In this document: one piece after another, positions 22,901 through 33,700 of the stretch
How the letters are laid out: each line of letters opens with the position of its first letter
Position numbering within the stretch: position 1 is the first letter of the stretch
Translations under genes and position numbers: made by a program
Assembly: GCF_000210295.1 (NCBI RefSeq)
Contig: NC_026738.1
Location: 186,001 to 250,000 of the forward strand
Length of the DNA: 64,000 nt
Direction: 5' to 3'
Source of the DNA: Trypanosoma brucei gambiense DAL972
Taxonomy: Eukaryota > Euglenozoa > Kinetoplastea > Trypanosomatida > Trypanosomatidae
The notes under the pieces: model-generated
Database searches by the model: none
Told to the model about the DNA's origin: nothing
What the model saw: the letters and a program-made list of their open reading frames with translations, nothing else

Positions 22901-23762
22901 GTACCTCGAGTTGAGTGTATACCAGAAACTCTGGTGTGGGCTGCGTGTGCGCGTTGGGATACACACCGGTCTTTGCGATATTCGGTGTGATGAAGTGACT
23001 AAAGGATACGATTACTACGGCCGGACATCGACCATAGCCGCCCAAACGGAGAGCATTGCGAACGGTGGGCAGGTACTGCTAACGCATGCAACTTATATGT
23101 CTTTAAAGACGGCGGAGCGTGAGCAACTTAATGTGACGTCGCTCGGTCCCGTTCCGTTGTGTGGCGTGCCAGAGCCTGTGGTGATGTACCAGTTGGAGGC
23201 TGTTCCGGGACGCGCCTTCGCAGAACTACGGATTGGACATGTTTCTGGCACTGCTGGTGCTTGCGGCACTGCCAGTGAGACAGGTTCATTGGTTGTCGAG
23301 CTAAGCGATGAAGCGCAGGTTGTTGCCACATCATTGGAGAGTGTGCTTAGCACCTTCGCACCCGCACAGCGGCGGAAGGCACTGATGACTTTCTGCGAGC
23401 GATGGCGTGTTTCGTTACCGCGGAATGCAAAGGAGGTGTGGGATGACGCCTTCTGCTGCGATGTCATACGTGTCATTGCAGCGAAGGCTTGCCGTATTGC
23501 CGAATATGAACCGAGGAGTACCAGCAATAGTGTAACTCAGACTCCGGGGCATTCTTTTGCCTTGCCATCTCGTGTGTTTGGGAGTGTGTCGCTCGGTTCG
23601 CAGCTTCCCTTAGCACCGCCTCGCGTGTGTGATGCCGTAAACCAGGCGCCGTGCCCGGACGCAACCTCTTCTAGCAACTGTGACAATTCGTCAGAGTCGT
23701 ACATCATAGTTGTCGAGTTCCCTGAGGGATTCGGGGAGAATACGCCAAGGAATGGGGAGTGA
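19917..23762 (+). CDS. GRESAG4: Receptor-type adenylate cyclase (GRESAG4/ESAG4 family), 1281 aa
   Basis: It makes cAMP from ATP at the cytoplasmic face of the flagellar or plasma membrane. The long N-terminal half (about 55-840) is a receptor-like ectodomain of the periplasmic-binding-protein type. The start at 19917 gives a 32-residue extension ahead of a clear signal peptide (MRLIVLFLLSLLMVAPVVCV, from Met33); such extensions are common in this family, but Met33 at 20013 is an alternative start. One membrane helix lies at about 847-871. The class III cyclase domain follows (about 889-1110): the metal-binding aspartates are D896 in FTDIESST and D939 in VGDSF, 43 residues apart, and GIHTGLCDIRCDEVTKGYDY contains the trypanosome-type loop. 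The total length is normal for the family. It sits between a trans-sialidase and a VSG-related gene. The catalytic residues look intact. Confidence 0.95.
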   Translation: MFLLSRTASRPESSGANSKAVVDATSPATRHSMRLIVLFLLSLLMVAPVVCVADNVTVKVYSLLYDPFLPDAYNNGVNAGLHASFAVRQWSTASNVNVEVIHPLSYEVPPPELLRSIIEENKNEFFVVVGPLSDSDTLSVLPSLEEEDLVAFAPFTGSDAVRGWSPNAYFLHVSPAAELLALLRYAVSQLHLLRIGFMYLQNVHFGDSEYELAVELMSQMGRSLCGVFTLESSFDGEADDAEFTATWELFAGTHPQGVMIFAPQVSDAMRFLMKLVTDNRTSSAYILSPTPHVTNIEIAWTLAGTTSGVKMFPGQVVLSGVLPLVSDNGFRATRRLRADIKAYALSGTGAVEFDPLAFDGDAAYGGQVMFGWIVGEVLARALECSEFLKSRMTFMDSLYNQRRYVIDDIVIGDFGGECEPLAAAYGATCYCNEGGRMIYMMILGDDYLPRPAADGLITFDACDESGVQMLAPLYTLLFSSVNDPFARSVNGAIHRGALFVSGNGHLGKSERLFIHSVPSTSGNVMSDLRKMLDTRAVTSVLGVVDDATLSTPDVVFIDPITLNPRLRHPGRNVIYLSPTLEQQLFVIAGYLASENASTLHAVMRDDATRLIETVVNRTLLSFNRSLNSVVSLDRDAPLNAALPTDGSLLLIGLTASDVGGIAAHLSANRNVRVFIPFFDVALFYDDFIRAFRGLKSAERLIFATNLPHWADHRPSSETIRRFHANRPNASDRTPLALLGFTSASFLDAVAQHIVGVDPQKVLTTIYTHSVISVDDMQYGAFADEDCSRIVGNHTDAVDGCLVNYGAMHISLWPLARALNAAVPPLTKPETPSMHYHNLEEDDHPKSVLAGLVAGVLSVVVMLAVLLLVLFQLRGGARDNVNAPKELTGPVTLIFTDIESSTAQWAAHPEMMPDAVATHHRLIRALIMHYRCYEVKTVGDSFMIACHNPFNACQLACCLQRCFLQHTWGTAAFDESYRQIECQRALENEEYAPPTGYLELSVYQKLWCGLRVRVGIHTGLCDIRCDEVTKGYDYYGRTSTIAAQTESIANGGQVLLTHATYMSLKTAEREQLNVTSLGPVPLCGVPEPVVMYQLEAVPGRAFAELRIGHVSGTAGACGTASETGSLVVELSDEAQVVATSLESVLSTFAPAQRRKALMTFCERWRVSLPRNAKEVWDDAFCCDVIRVIAAKACRIAEYEPRSTSNSVTQTPGHSFALPSRVFGSVSLGSQLPLAPPRVCDAVNQAPCPDATSSSNCDNSSESYIIVVEFPEGFGENTPRNGE

Positions 23763-26355
23763 TGGCACTGAAGCATTTCAGCCGTTACGAATCACTACTT
23801 TCTATTTTTTGTATGTGCGTTTTGTCGTTATTTCCCCATAGGTATTGCTTTATATTCTTTTCCTGCGCGTGCAACTTGTTGGATGCAGGTTTCGCCTTTT
23901 GTGTGTATTTATTTCCTATACGCATTCCGACGTACAAAGGCGTTCTCCACGTGAATTGTTTGAGGAACCTTACCGCATTTGCATGGCATGTGTATGTATA
24001 TGGACTTTTCGATGCTCCAGCAGTAGCTTGTATAAACAATTAGGTTGCTTTGTATACCCTTTGTCCTCTTTATCTGCGGTGTGCCTTTGTATACGTGCGT
24101 GGCATGGAAAGGGCGCTGTGCATAGCGTATTTGTATCTCTTTTCCACTTTAATTTTCTATTTATTAATTTATTTTTTTAAAAATTCTACTGTGTCGTTAA
24201 CTATGTGGTGGCCGGCTCGGGGTTCTCGCCGTTGTGTAAATCTTCTCTTGTTGGGGCTCCAGCCTGTAACGTTTCGCCCTGCAGTGGCGGTATGTCCCTT
24301 TCTCTTTGCTTTTCTTGTCTTGTATTAATTCTCCGGTGCTCTTACAGCACATTTATGCCGTCCCTTGCCGTGGACACATGTATATGACAGGTATTTTTTT
24401 TTCTTGTCCCCACTTTTTCTAATTTCATATGCATGTTTTGTACGCGCGGTCGTGGTGGGCGCGAATTCCCACACCGCTCTTGTCTCGGTTTAAATGTTGA
24501 TTATAACTTCGTAACGTTTGGCGCGCTACTCGTAAGGGTTTTGTGCTTCCCTTTCTATTTGATGTCGTTTCTTACCTAACTCTTATGACATACCTTGAGT
24601 GTATGATGGATATCCGTGGTTGTTGCTAACTTTTGCTTTTTATGTATTTTTATGTATTTTTATGTATTTTATGTATTTCTATTTTTTAATTTTTAATATT
24701 AAGGTTCTGTGTGCATTACTCTGATATCACTCCACCATTTTCGACAGCGAGCATCTGGCGGCTTGGACTACTTTTGTTGTTGTTGTTGGTGGCGTCACCT
24801 TTTTCTTTTCTTTTTTCCGTTTTCATTACATCTCTTCTTCTAGGCTATTTGAAGGGAATACATATCTGCAGGACTGGCTATATGTTATTGCTTAGGGCGT
24901 ACGGGGCATAGGATAGTTTAGGATCTGATTTTTTTTTTTTTTGCCGTAGCCTTTTAAACTGACGGCGATTTTTTTGAACCATATGACAAACTTCCGTGTT
25001 TTGTTAGGGAGTGTTTGGTGACCTGACCGATTTGCGTTTGGTGTTGAGCCGCTGCACTGCTGTGAACTTTCCGCATGTGACGGCGCCTCATGTTCAGAGA
25101 TCGCGTAGCGGCAATAGTAATAATAACGATTATTATTTATTAATAACAAATAATAATAAGCGCTGCCATCTGATGTTGTGGAGTTGTGCTGCGAACCGTC
25201 ACGAGGCTGTTAATACAGTTGAGGTCATTAATGACTTTATACGGTGCCTTGTTTTCCCGCATATATCCGTGTGTGAGTGGTGAATTCTCTGAGGTGGTTA
25301 TGAGGTAAATTCCAACACCCCCCCATCCCCCCCCCAAAAAAAAAGAAGAGACGAAACCAAAATGGAACCTGGACAACGCGGTGTGTGTGTGTTTGTGTTT
25401 GTGTTTGGGTTCGATATCGGCGCGTGTGCTTGGAGATCATTTACGCTCTTGCCAAGTTATAGTAATTTTTTTTTCGTTCCTTCATGTTTAATAAAGGTGT
25501 AAAAAGTTTGTTAATTTGTGAACAGTGCACGGTGGAGAGTGTATGATTTTGTTGTGTAAGGGCGCGGTCATATGTTGCATGTTTTTTTTTTTTTCTGTAG
25601 GCCTTTTTTTCAGGTGATGTGACCCACGGTAACGTTTGGTTTAAATTCCGTGCTTAACGTGCGTGTGCCAGCGACTATGAACTTTGCCAGCTGCAAAAAA
25701 AAAAAAAAAGGAAAAATGTGCAGCCCATGGAGCGGGTTCGCTTTTTCGTGTTGTGACGATGGTGGCATACGACATTCACAAGTAGTAGTGGTGCTGTTGG
25801 CGCCTGTTGTATTGTCTAATTTTTGCGTACTCATAATTTCAAATACTTAATGAGTAAAAAGGACTTTGTTATTTTATGGGGGAGGGGGCTAATGTCATAC
25901 GGGATGCTAATTTGAGGGGTTTATGTTATTTGATATCTCACCTTGAAAGGTTTATCACTATTTTGTGGTTTGCTTATTTTTCCAGGGGCTGCTGAGTTCC
26001 ATTAGTCGGGTGCCTCAGTTTTTAATACATATCAAAATAATAAAAATAGGCATCCAATATATCAGGATGCGGTACAGTGTGGAAATATATGATGTGGTAC
26101 TTATGTAGGGTGAATTGTTCCGACGGTAAAGGACGGCAAAGCAATTCCTTTTTTGGACTTACACACAAGCATTGGTTTGTTTTTGTTAGATTTTTAAACT
26201 CGCTAAAATTTACGTTTGTGGTGATTGCGCTTCCTTATGTGGGATTTGTATTTGCGTTTTGTGCGCGTGCTTGGAATAGGAGTGCTTCCTTGTATACATA
26301 TTTTTCTGAAAAGAAGACAAGTGACATCATTGTGAACAAAAAGACATATACGAAA
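23763..26355. other. Intergenic region between adenylate cyclase and VSG-related gene
   Basis: About 2.6 kb, T-rich, with a nonamer/decamer-type repeat at 24637-24680 (units of ttttatgta), poly-T runs (24931-24942, 25581-25594), a C-run at 25318-25335 and an A-run at 25696-25709. Presumably it is mostly 3' UTR of the cyclase. No gene is supported. Confidence 0.6.
24637..24680 (+). repeat. TTTTATGTA-type tandem repeat
   Basis: Four near-identical units of nine to ten bases built on tatgtatttt, in the presumed 3' UTR of the adenylate cyclase. Confidence 0.85.
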
Positions 26356-27561
26356 ATGTTGGGGATGAGGAGTTACATCGTATTTGTTGCTGTGGTAACG
26401 CTGCAACATATCTGCGTCAATTCAAAGGCGCATGAAAACAACATTGTGAATGGAAAGGAATTTGAAGCACTGTGTGGCTTTATAAATTTTGCACTGGATA
26501 CGCAAACACCACAGGATTTGGTGCTCAAAGTTGAGGAAGCAGAAGACAAAATCTTGAGTGACACGTTTGCAGCTGGGGGGGATGCGAAGGTTTCAAAGGA
26601 ACTACAAGAGCTTAAACAAAAAGTGGAAACTTATAAGGAACAACACAGTGATTTATGGAGCAGCTCCACGCCAACTATTATCCAGAAAAGTTTAACAGAA
26701 GCGCTGTATGGCAACGGTAATAAGCAGGTTGTAGTCAAGCACGTGCAAGGCAACAGGTCGGACGTATGTGGCAGAGCTGGCGGACAGACGGGAAAGAAAG
26801 CAGGTGAGACGTTGGCGCTGGATTTACTGTGCATTTGCGCAGCATCTGATCAAGATGAGGACGACGTTGTGACTTGCTGTAATGGATGCAACACCACTCA
26901 TGTAGGGGTATGGGAGCCCCAACAAAACTCTCCCGCTCACTGGAATTTGCTCCCCCCTAAGTGCAGCAACGTGAAGAGAGAGAAAACTCGGCCGCTTCAA
27001 GTGCTCTCAGCAGCGCTTCGTTTTTTTGTCAGCACCCTCAACACAACGTCAAACTCTTCATCAGGTCCCAGAAACTTACTGGGTGCGCACGACGGGAGCG
27101 TAGAGCACGGTTGCAGCGGAGGAATCTTGGACGGACATGGCCGATGTGTAATATATCTCCCAAGACACGTCAGTGAAAGTGCGCCAACAATTCCGTGGTA
27201 TCTAAAGTTGCAAGAAGCCGCAACCAAAATGGAAGAACTAATCCAAGCCGAGGAGTACCTCGTGAAGATTCAAAACCAAGTAAACGAATTGAAGAGGGAG
27301 GCACGACCTGCCCCAAATAATTCAAGCGAAAAAGAGAAGGACGAATCCAATAATACTGATAATGGACTGGAGGGGAAAAAACCGACTACGTCTTCTAAAA
27401 GAGGATGCTCTGGTTTCGAAAGCAAGGTAACTTGCCTGCAACAGAAGCCGCGGTGCGAATGGAATGGGACTGAGTGCGTGACTTCTATAAGGAGATTACT
27501 CACCTCCAGCGGTGTAAACCGCCTCCCAGCACCACTTAAGTTATTTTTTCTAGTTTTTTAA
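26356..27561 (+). CDS. VSG-related (VR-type) surface protein, 401 aa
   Basis: The frame is open from 26077, but the ATG at 26356 starts directly at a signal peptide (MLGMRSYIVFVAVVTLQH), so the upstream 93 codons are read as 5' UTR. The mature protein has a coiled-coil-like first helix (ELQELKQKVETYKEQ), a cysteine-rich middle (LLCICAA, CCNGCNTTH, GCSGG), a second helical segment (residues about 280-310) and a small four-cysteine C-terminal domain (GCSGF, TCLQQK, RCEWNGTEC). It ends in a hydrophobic tail (LPAPLKLFFLVF) after a small-residue stretch, the form of a GPI-anchor signal. This domain order resembles variant surface glycoproteins with B-type N-domains. Chromosome-internal VSG-related genes of this kind are known in T. 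brucei and are not telomeric expression-site genes. No 70-bp-type repeats were noticed upstream. The protein function is unknown. Confidence 0.75.
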   Translation: MLGMRSYIVFVAVVTLQHICVNSKAHENNIVNGKEFEALCGFINFALDTQTPQDLVLKVEEAEDKILSDTFAAGGDAKVSKELQELKQKVETYKEQHSDLWSSSTPTIIQKSLTEALYGNGNKQVVVKHVQGNRSDVCGRAGGQTGKKAGETLALDLLCICAASDQDEDDVVTCCNGCNTTHVGVWEPQQNSPAHWNLLPPKCSNVKREKTRPLQVLSAALRFFVSTLNTTSNSSSGPRNLLGAHDGSVEHGCSGGILDGHGRCVIYLPRHVSESAPTIPWYLKLQEAATKMEELIQAEEYLVKIQNQVNELKREARPAPNNSSEKEKDESNNTDNGLEGKKPTTSSKRGCSGFESKVTCLQQKPRCEWNGTECVTSIRRLLTSSGVNRLPAPLKLFFLVF

Positions 27562-30500
27562 ATACCCCTTAAATCTTAAAATTACAACATCACATAAACT
27601 TAGCATTTCTCCCCCAACCCGACCCAACCCTACCGTAAAGACTCTTTTTCTCCCCAACAACAACTGTTTTATTAAACTCACTTAAGGAAACACGCATCTT
27701 CCAGATGTTTTTCAAAGATGAAGTAACTCAACATATGTAAGGCAGGCATGCTTTTTATGCGCTTTGTGGATGCGCGGTGTTCGTTCCGCCTTTCTTTCGT
27801 ACGTTTCTCCGATTAGTGAAGAAACCAACTCACTTTCCCCCTTTGCTGTGTTTCCAACAACTCTCTATCGCTGCGATGTTAATCCTACAGAGCAAATGGT
27901 GATGGTGGTGTGCGCGGGGCCACTCGCTCTTGGTTTCTTGGAACAACCTTGTTTTTCACTCTCGGCAAGGAAGAAACACTTTCCCATGCCCGCTGTATTT
28001 GCTGTTTCCCACCAAGTTATTCTTCGGAGCGCCTTCGTGTTGGAGTTGTGTTCCACTTCCAGAGCTATCGACAAATGCTATTCCCAAATCCGCGTATTCA
28101 AGGATAAAGGGGATATTTTCTTTGCCGAAAGAACTTTTTCTTGGTAACATGAAGCACCCAGAGAGTACCTTGATATGCGCATTTCGTGTTTGTAATTGGA
28201 GGGGAAAGGGCTTCACTCAATGGGGGAAAAAACTTTCCTCTGCTCATTCTTTGGTTTATTTTGTGATGTCTTTCTGTACAAATGGAAAAAAAACTTTCTT
28301 CCTTTGGTGTACGACACTATCTTTTGTTTGAGAGCAAACATGGAATGTAACATTGTTGCTTTTCACGCTTTTTGTGCGTGCTTCTACTAGGCTACGGAAG
28401 GAAGCAAATGTGACAATGTTTGTTGCACCGTTATTTGTGTAGGGCGACTGTCCGACGAGGTGGCTGGGAGGAGAGTCGGATTTGTGTTCAGTGTACCTGT
28501 GTATGGGCTCTTACCGCCTTGGCTGCAGTTTGTGGCGAGACGGCTGTGGCTCCCGAAGTCGTTTATGTGGTAATGCTCTCTTAGCGCTAGTTTATTTTAT
28601 ATTCCGTGTGTTTGTTGAAAAACCGCGCGCTGTGCCAAACTCACGGGGGGAGGCTGTTTGTTTGTAGATTTAATCTACCCGCTCGTCCGTTGGATATCTG
28701 CGGAATTAACCCTAGTTTTCTTTAAGTTCACGTCTCAAAGGCGCTCAGCTCTTTTGCGCCGTCATTTTGCCCACTTCAGGTATTAAGACCGTTGTCACCA
28801 TACATACCCGGATCCGCGGTGTCACCTGATTTGGTTGCAGTTTTTGATATCGTGGCTTCGGTTGGTGCAGGTTCTCGCTTCTTGCCGTCTGGATTTTCGT
28901 GCGTTTTGTGGGAGAAAGATACTGCACTTACCTGTTTAACTCTCAGACTTTAGGTCGAATGGTTTGAGTGTAAAGCGTGGCAACCACCCGTAAAATAGCA
29001 ATCTTCTTTTCGAGGCATTTTCTACCGCGGATTCTTCACGTAGTGCTTTTAGGGATGAGGCATTACAGTGGGTGCGGGGAAGATTCTTCGGCTTCTACCT
29101 TTAGATTACTGCCCCACTTTTCTATTTTGTGTCCGTCCTTGTGCTGCATATGTCTGGTGATGGCACCTTATTCCACGCGTTCCGTTGGGCAATGTTGGGT
29201 ATTGAAGAATCCTCGGAGTCAGGTACCTTATTGGGAATGTTATGTCATTCATATCTGTTTTTATTGTATCCTCCTGGTGCGTAGGATGATTCCCGGAATA
29301 TGAACGCACAGCTCATCGCGCCATCCAGTTTTGTGCTGCATATTCTCTGTCCTTCAGTTGGTCCTTTTCGCACATTCTTCCCTGGTTCCCCAAAGGGGGG
29401 GGGGTTAATGTTTAATGTTTTCGGTTTCTTTCTCTCCATCCTCTTTGTTTTTTTTCTGCGCTCCATTTTCCTGGTTGACTTTTCCTTTGTCTTTGCCTTG
29501 CCCTTCCCTAATTCGATGCTAATGTTCTTCCGGGTTGTGGAGTTGCTTTTTTATGCATCTGCTACCCATTCCAAACAGACTTGGCTGTGGTATATCGGAC
29601 GTTCCTACTTGTGATTTGTGTCGCCAGGTCATATCCTCTTTGCTTTCCGGTGTGTTGCGCTTGCGCCTCGCCAAAGTCCTCTCTATTTTGGGTATTTCGG
29701 AACATACTTGGTAACTTATTTCGTCCTCTTCATGCAGCAGCCATTTCGGCATTCTTTAGTTCTTTCTGCTCGGCTTGCGTGGCCTACGTCGGTGCATTTT
29801 CTTAACCATCCAATCAGTCGGTACTCCTGGGGGAGGGGGGGGGGGCGTAAAGGAGGAAGTTTGACCATATTTATTATTCCTTTTGACATTCGGGCAGCCC
29901 CCCTGCTCGTTCCCGAAGGGGTGCTCGGGAGGATATCTGAAGCCCGTGGTTGTACGTGTTCCCATAACGATTCCCCTCGTTCGGGAACTCACATCACAAA
30001 CATGGCGCCTGTAGTTTCTCTTGTACGCTTCCGGAGCTTCAGTTTTTTTTTTTTTGGGGCGCCTCCTGTGCTCTTTTAAAAAATATTTCCCATCGAAGCG
30101 CCCTTATCGCATGGTTAATAGCCGAGCCGGTGTATGGCAGATGAACGTTGCGCACTTGGCATCCGGCTGGGTCATTATACCTTACAACTTGTGATGATGA
30201 GGGCCTCTAAGGGGAATGGCTATACTTCCAAGGGGGTTTCCCGTCATATGCGTTGTTGAAGCCTGTTTAACTATGGACCCGCTGCGCCGTCCAAGCTTCA
30301 TGCCCTTTACCCCTTTCAATTGCTGCTACAACCTAATCGAAATGCTTTGATATGTTTGTCCGAGAATGAGCCAATATTTTCTGTGTTACGAAGGAGGCAA
30401 TCTCTTCCGGTAAGGCGAGTTTGTCGTACGAGGTCGCATCCCCATGTTTTATCGTTTTGGTTGTTCTCGAATTTGTATCTCATCATTTTTTTTTAATATC

Positions 30501-31399
30501 TCTCCACAGCGGTAATAACGAGTGACTTCGCATTGAGCAATGTTGTAGCGTGGGGTCGCCTCTTCTGCCCGCTTCACCGTTTTCCTTTTTCCCCACGGTG
30601 TGAAAACACGAATAGGAAAGTTGCCATTGCTTATCTTCCAGTAAATTCTATAGTATTTTTCGATGTGGGTTGCAACATTCCCCTCCCTTAATTTTGTGGT
30701 GATCGTTCCAAGAGTGGATAAAAGGGTGGATGCGTCGACGAATACTGTCGCCTGCTTGCCCGATTTTCGGCCATTTCCTCAAAATATGGTGGAGTGCTTC
30801 CAGCCCACTCTCTCAATTATTCACGTTTTTTCAGCTCCTATGATACAGAACCTCTCTGCCCTATGGATTCGCTTTGACACCGGGCACCCTTCTGGGTAAA
30901 GTTGTGTTTGCGATTGCTTGAAGATATCTGCTTCTATTTGGAGGAAAAGGTGAAGGTCCGAAGCTTTCCCGAGTCCGACGCCCGTTATTGGCACGCGACT
31001 CGCATATTTTCTTATGTTTTCCCTTTTCGCCAGCTTTCCTTCTCGACTTACTCTGCGCAGCTCCTACCCTTTTGCGTTCTTGAACATTCTGGTCTGAGGC
31101 TGACGCCAAATGCAGCCAGAAGTTAAGCTGTAGTATAATTCCTCCTGTATAACACAGGGGCGATGTGAATTGATCTTAGTGGCTCCCCCTTCAACCCCTT
31201 TCCAGGGGGTTGAACGGTTCTCAGCTTTGGCAGCTTCTTTTTTGAATCCGCCATTGTTTTTTTTTTTTGCGCTTCTCTACCCCTTCTTAGTGCTAAATGT
31301 GAAAACCAATAGCTTCGATTCCTTTCCATCGGTTTTTCTTTGCCGTCTGTGTGGGGGTGGGAGATGCCGACACGCGCAATCCTGAGGCATGCGTATTCC

Positions 31400-32800
31400 A
31401 TTTTGACAACCGACACCCCCAAATTATGTTGTTTTGATCACCGTGTAACACAGCCAATTCGTTGCCGTGGCGTTTTCTTGATATATTCTAAGCCTTTGCT
31501 GGCGCTTCCTATGGGATCGCTTGCAAAGAAACTGTGCCTAATTCCTGTTGTTTTATTTTTCGTTTGCCCGAGGGAGTTTATTTTGAGCATGAACAGTATT
31601 TATCCTAAGTTGCTTTGCGATATTCCGCACCTCAACGATATAGTTCCCAACCGCGTTTTGTCAATCCTTGCCTTGGGGTTTCAACCGTATGGGAACTATC
31701 CTATCCATCTCGTTAGGTGGGACGCGCTTTGCGGCGATTCAGTTCCATGATGATACGCTCATGATGCACCGGGCAGAATGTCCTTTCATAATACACAAAT
31801 GTCTACGGCACTTCCTTTCCTTTTTGTTACCGCGGTTTCCCGCACTAGATAGATGCCGCTGGGGAGTGGTGCCTGGGCCCTGGTTTCTGTGGCTGCAGTA
31901 AGTTTCCCGGGCGAACTTTCAACCTTCTGGTAGCAGCTCTTTCCACTTACTTTCCAAGGGCGTCCATAAGGATCGCCAGGCGGGGTGATGCCACCTGTGT
32001 TGCAGGATCGCTCGGCTGCAAGGTTGGTATTGTAACGTCCTTCTTCCACTGCTTCGGTATTTTTGACACGTTTTATACGGTGATTGCGCATCCCCACTGG
32101 GTATTGCATCCTTTCCCCTGCTATGCTTCTGCAACCACGGTCCCTGTGCGTAAATTCATCCAGCGCCAACTTCAGCTCCCCCATGGTAAATGGTTTGGGG
32201 TGGCAGTTCGTCACTCCTGGAAATCCTGTCTTCAGAGCCTCTGACATCTTTGTGAGCCTCTTCTCGCATATTTCTGCAGTTGCATTTTCCCGCATCTCTC
32301 TGTGAGTTGGTGCTTTCTGGACGCTATAGAAGAAGCACCCAATGGCCCTGTTTCAAACATTGCATTTGCCGGATTCCGTCTTGTTCCCTTTATAGTCGTC
32401 TGATTCGATATCTATCTCCCCCCACTTCCTTAGGACCACTTCTTATGTTACGTCTTTTTGCGACTTTCCTCCCTTGTTCTTGCGCTCCTCCATTCCATTC
32501 TCCGGATTTCTTGAGTCTCGCCTCCGATAACGCGTCAGCGGTCTGCTTCTCTCCGGGCATGTCCTTCCGCGTTTTGCTTTCCTCGTGATTATGCGGCTCC
32601 GTCCATTCCATCCGCAGCTATCGCCTGTCGTCTGTATCTTTTCTTCAGCTGCTGGGCGCAAGTTTTTTGGCGATTCGTACGGGCAGCTTTATTTAGTGCG
32701 AAAAATGCGTGGTAGCGGCGGCAAGAACGGACTCCCTCAACGCCCATGCCGTTGCTCACGTCGAACTTGACCTAACAGCGATCGCTGCCTGGACCCAGTT
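31400..32800 (-). mobile_element. Degenerate non-LTR retroposon (ingi/DIRE-type), reverse-transcriptase remnant
   Basis: Reading the minus strand from about 32.8 kb down to 31.4 kb, pieces of a LINE-type polyprotein appear in order but in shifting frames. A frame opening at 32295 contains PFTMGELKLALDEF, which matches the start of the LINE reverse-transcriptase region ahead of the usual GKAPG. After a frameshift, complement of about 31930-32070 reads IPKQWKKDVTIPTLQPSD, then ALGK, a stop, and VERAATRRL, matching the conserved P..W+.a.i.pi.Kpg...lgKl.Er...RRL segment. Shortly after comes NLLQPQKPGPRHHSP, corresponding to the LQPQQAGFR..ST motif, and then HERIIMELNRRK with VPPNEM, corresponding to the VDH..I...L segment. 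Stops and frameshifts show it is dead. T. brucei carries ingi elements and degenerate ingi-related elements (DIREs); element ends here are approximate. Confidence 0.7.
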
Positions 32801-33166
32801 TCAGGACTGAGCCGGGGAGCCCGTGCTCCCTGAACTTACTACCTTTTAGTTGTAGACACCGTTCAGGATATTAAAACGTTTTTTTGATCCCCGTAAATAA
32901 GATGCTGTAAAAATACCGTTCCGAGCACTGATGCACGGCGCAGTCTTCTACTCTGTCTCACCAGGTATGTGAGTTCCGTTCCCAATCGTGAGAGCTCGTG
33001 CCCGCACCTACCGCCGGCGCAACTTCTGGTGAGGGCGGTGCGTTTCGCGTCGAAAAACGTATGAGGGGTCGGGGAAGTGCTGCAATACAAGTGTGGTTCC
33101 CATCTTTCTTACGAGTGTACGTACGGGTGACGTTGGCTGGACACCTTTGTTATTTGTGAGGCTGGA

Positions 33167-33184
33167 GGGTTAGGGTTAGGGGTT
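33167..33184 (+). repeat. Short interstitial telomere-like repeat
   Basis: The sequence gggttagggttaggggtt contains two perfect TTAGGG units and a third with one extra G, far from any chromosome end in this window. It may be chance or a relic of break repair. Confidence 0.6.
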
Positions 33185-33685
33185 GACCGTGGGGTGTGTC
33201 GGTGATTTTTCTTTTTGCAGGGGCCGGTCGGCATGTGCTTCTGTGGCCCAGCAGTTTTCTTTTTTTGCGTTCGGGACCCCCACTTGATGCAAATGCCCGT
33301 TAGTGCCGTTGGACCATGTGGCGATTTGTGAAGGGGGCGCTGCGTCATTATTGTTGCTGGAAAAAGGGTGGTGTAGAGACGGGGGGATGTGGGTGTTTTT
33401 TTCTTTCCACAGGAGTACAACATGCGCCAGTGAGGTTGCATCACTGAACGCGGTAGAAATCTAGCCATGCTGATGGTATTCCGTACGATGGGTGCGTATG
33501 TAGTGTGCCCACTGTTTTCGCTTCAAGACCGCCGCTTGTTTCGCTTGCATTCTTTTCGTTGGAACTGAGACACCGGACGCTTTTGAACTTGAGATACGGG
33601 TCCTGCATATGGCGACCGCTTTGTTTTCGTCGAGCTACTTGATTGTCTTTCCATTGTGCGGTTGTGCTTGTGATTTTATTGACTT

Positions 33686-33700
33686 GGGGGGGGGGGGGGG
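33686..33700 (+). repeat. Poly-G run (15 G)
   Basis: An uninterrupted run of 15 G in the gene-free interval. Confidence 0.9.
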
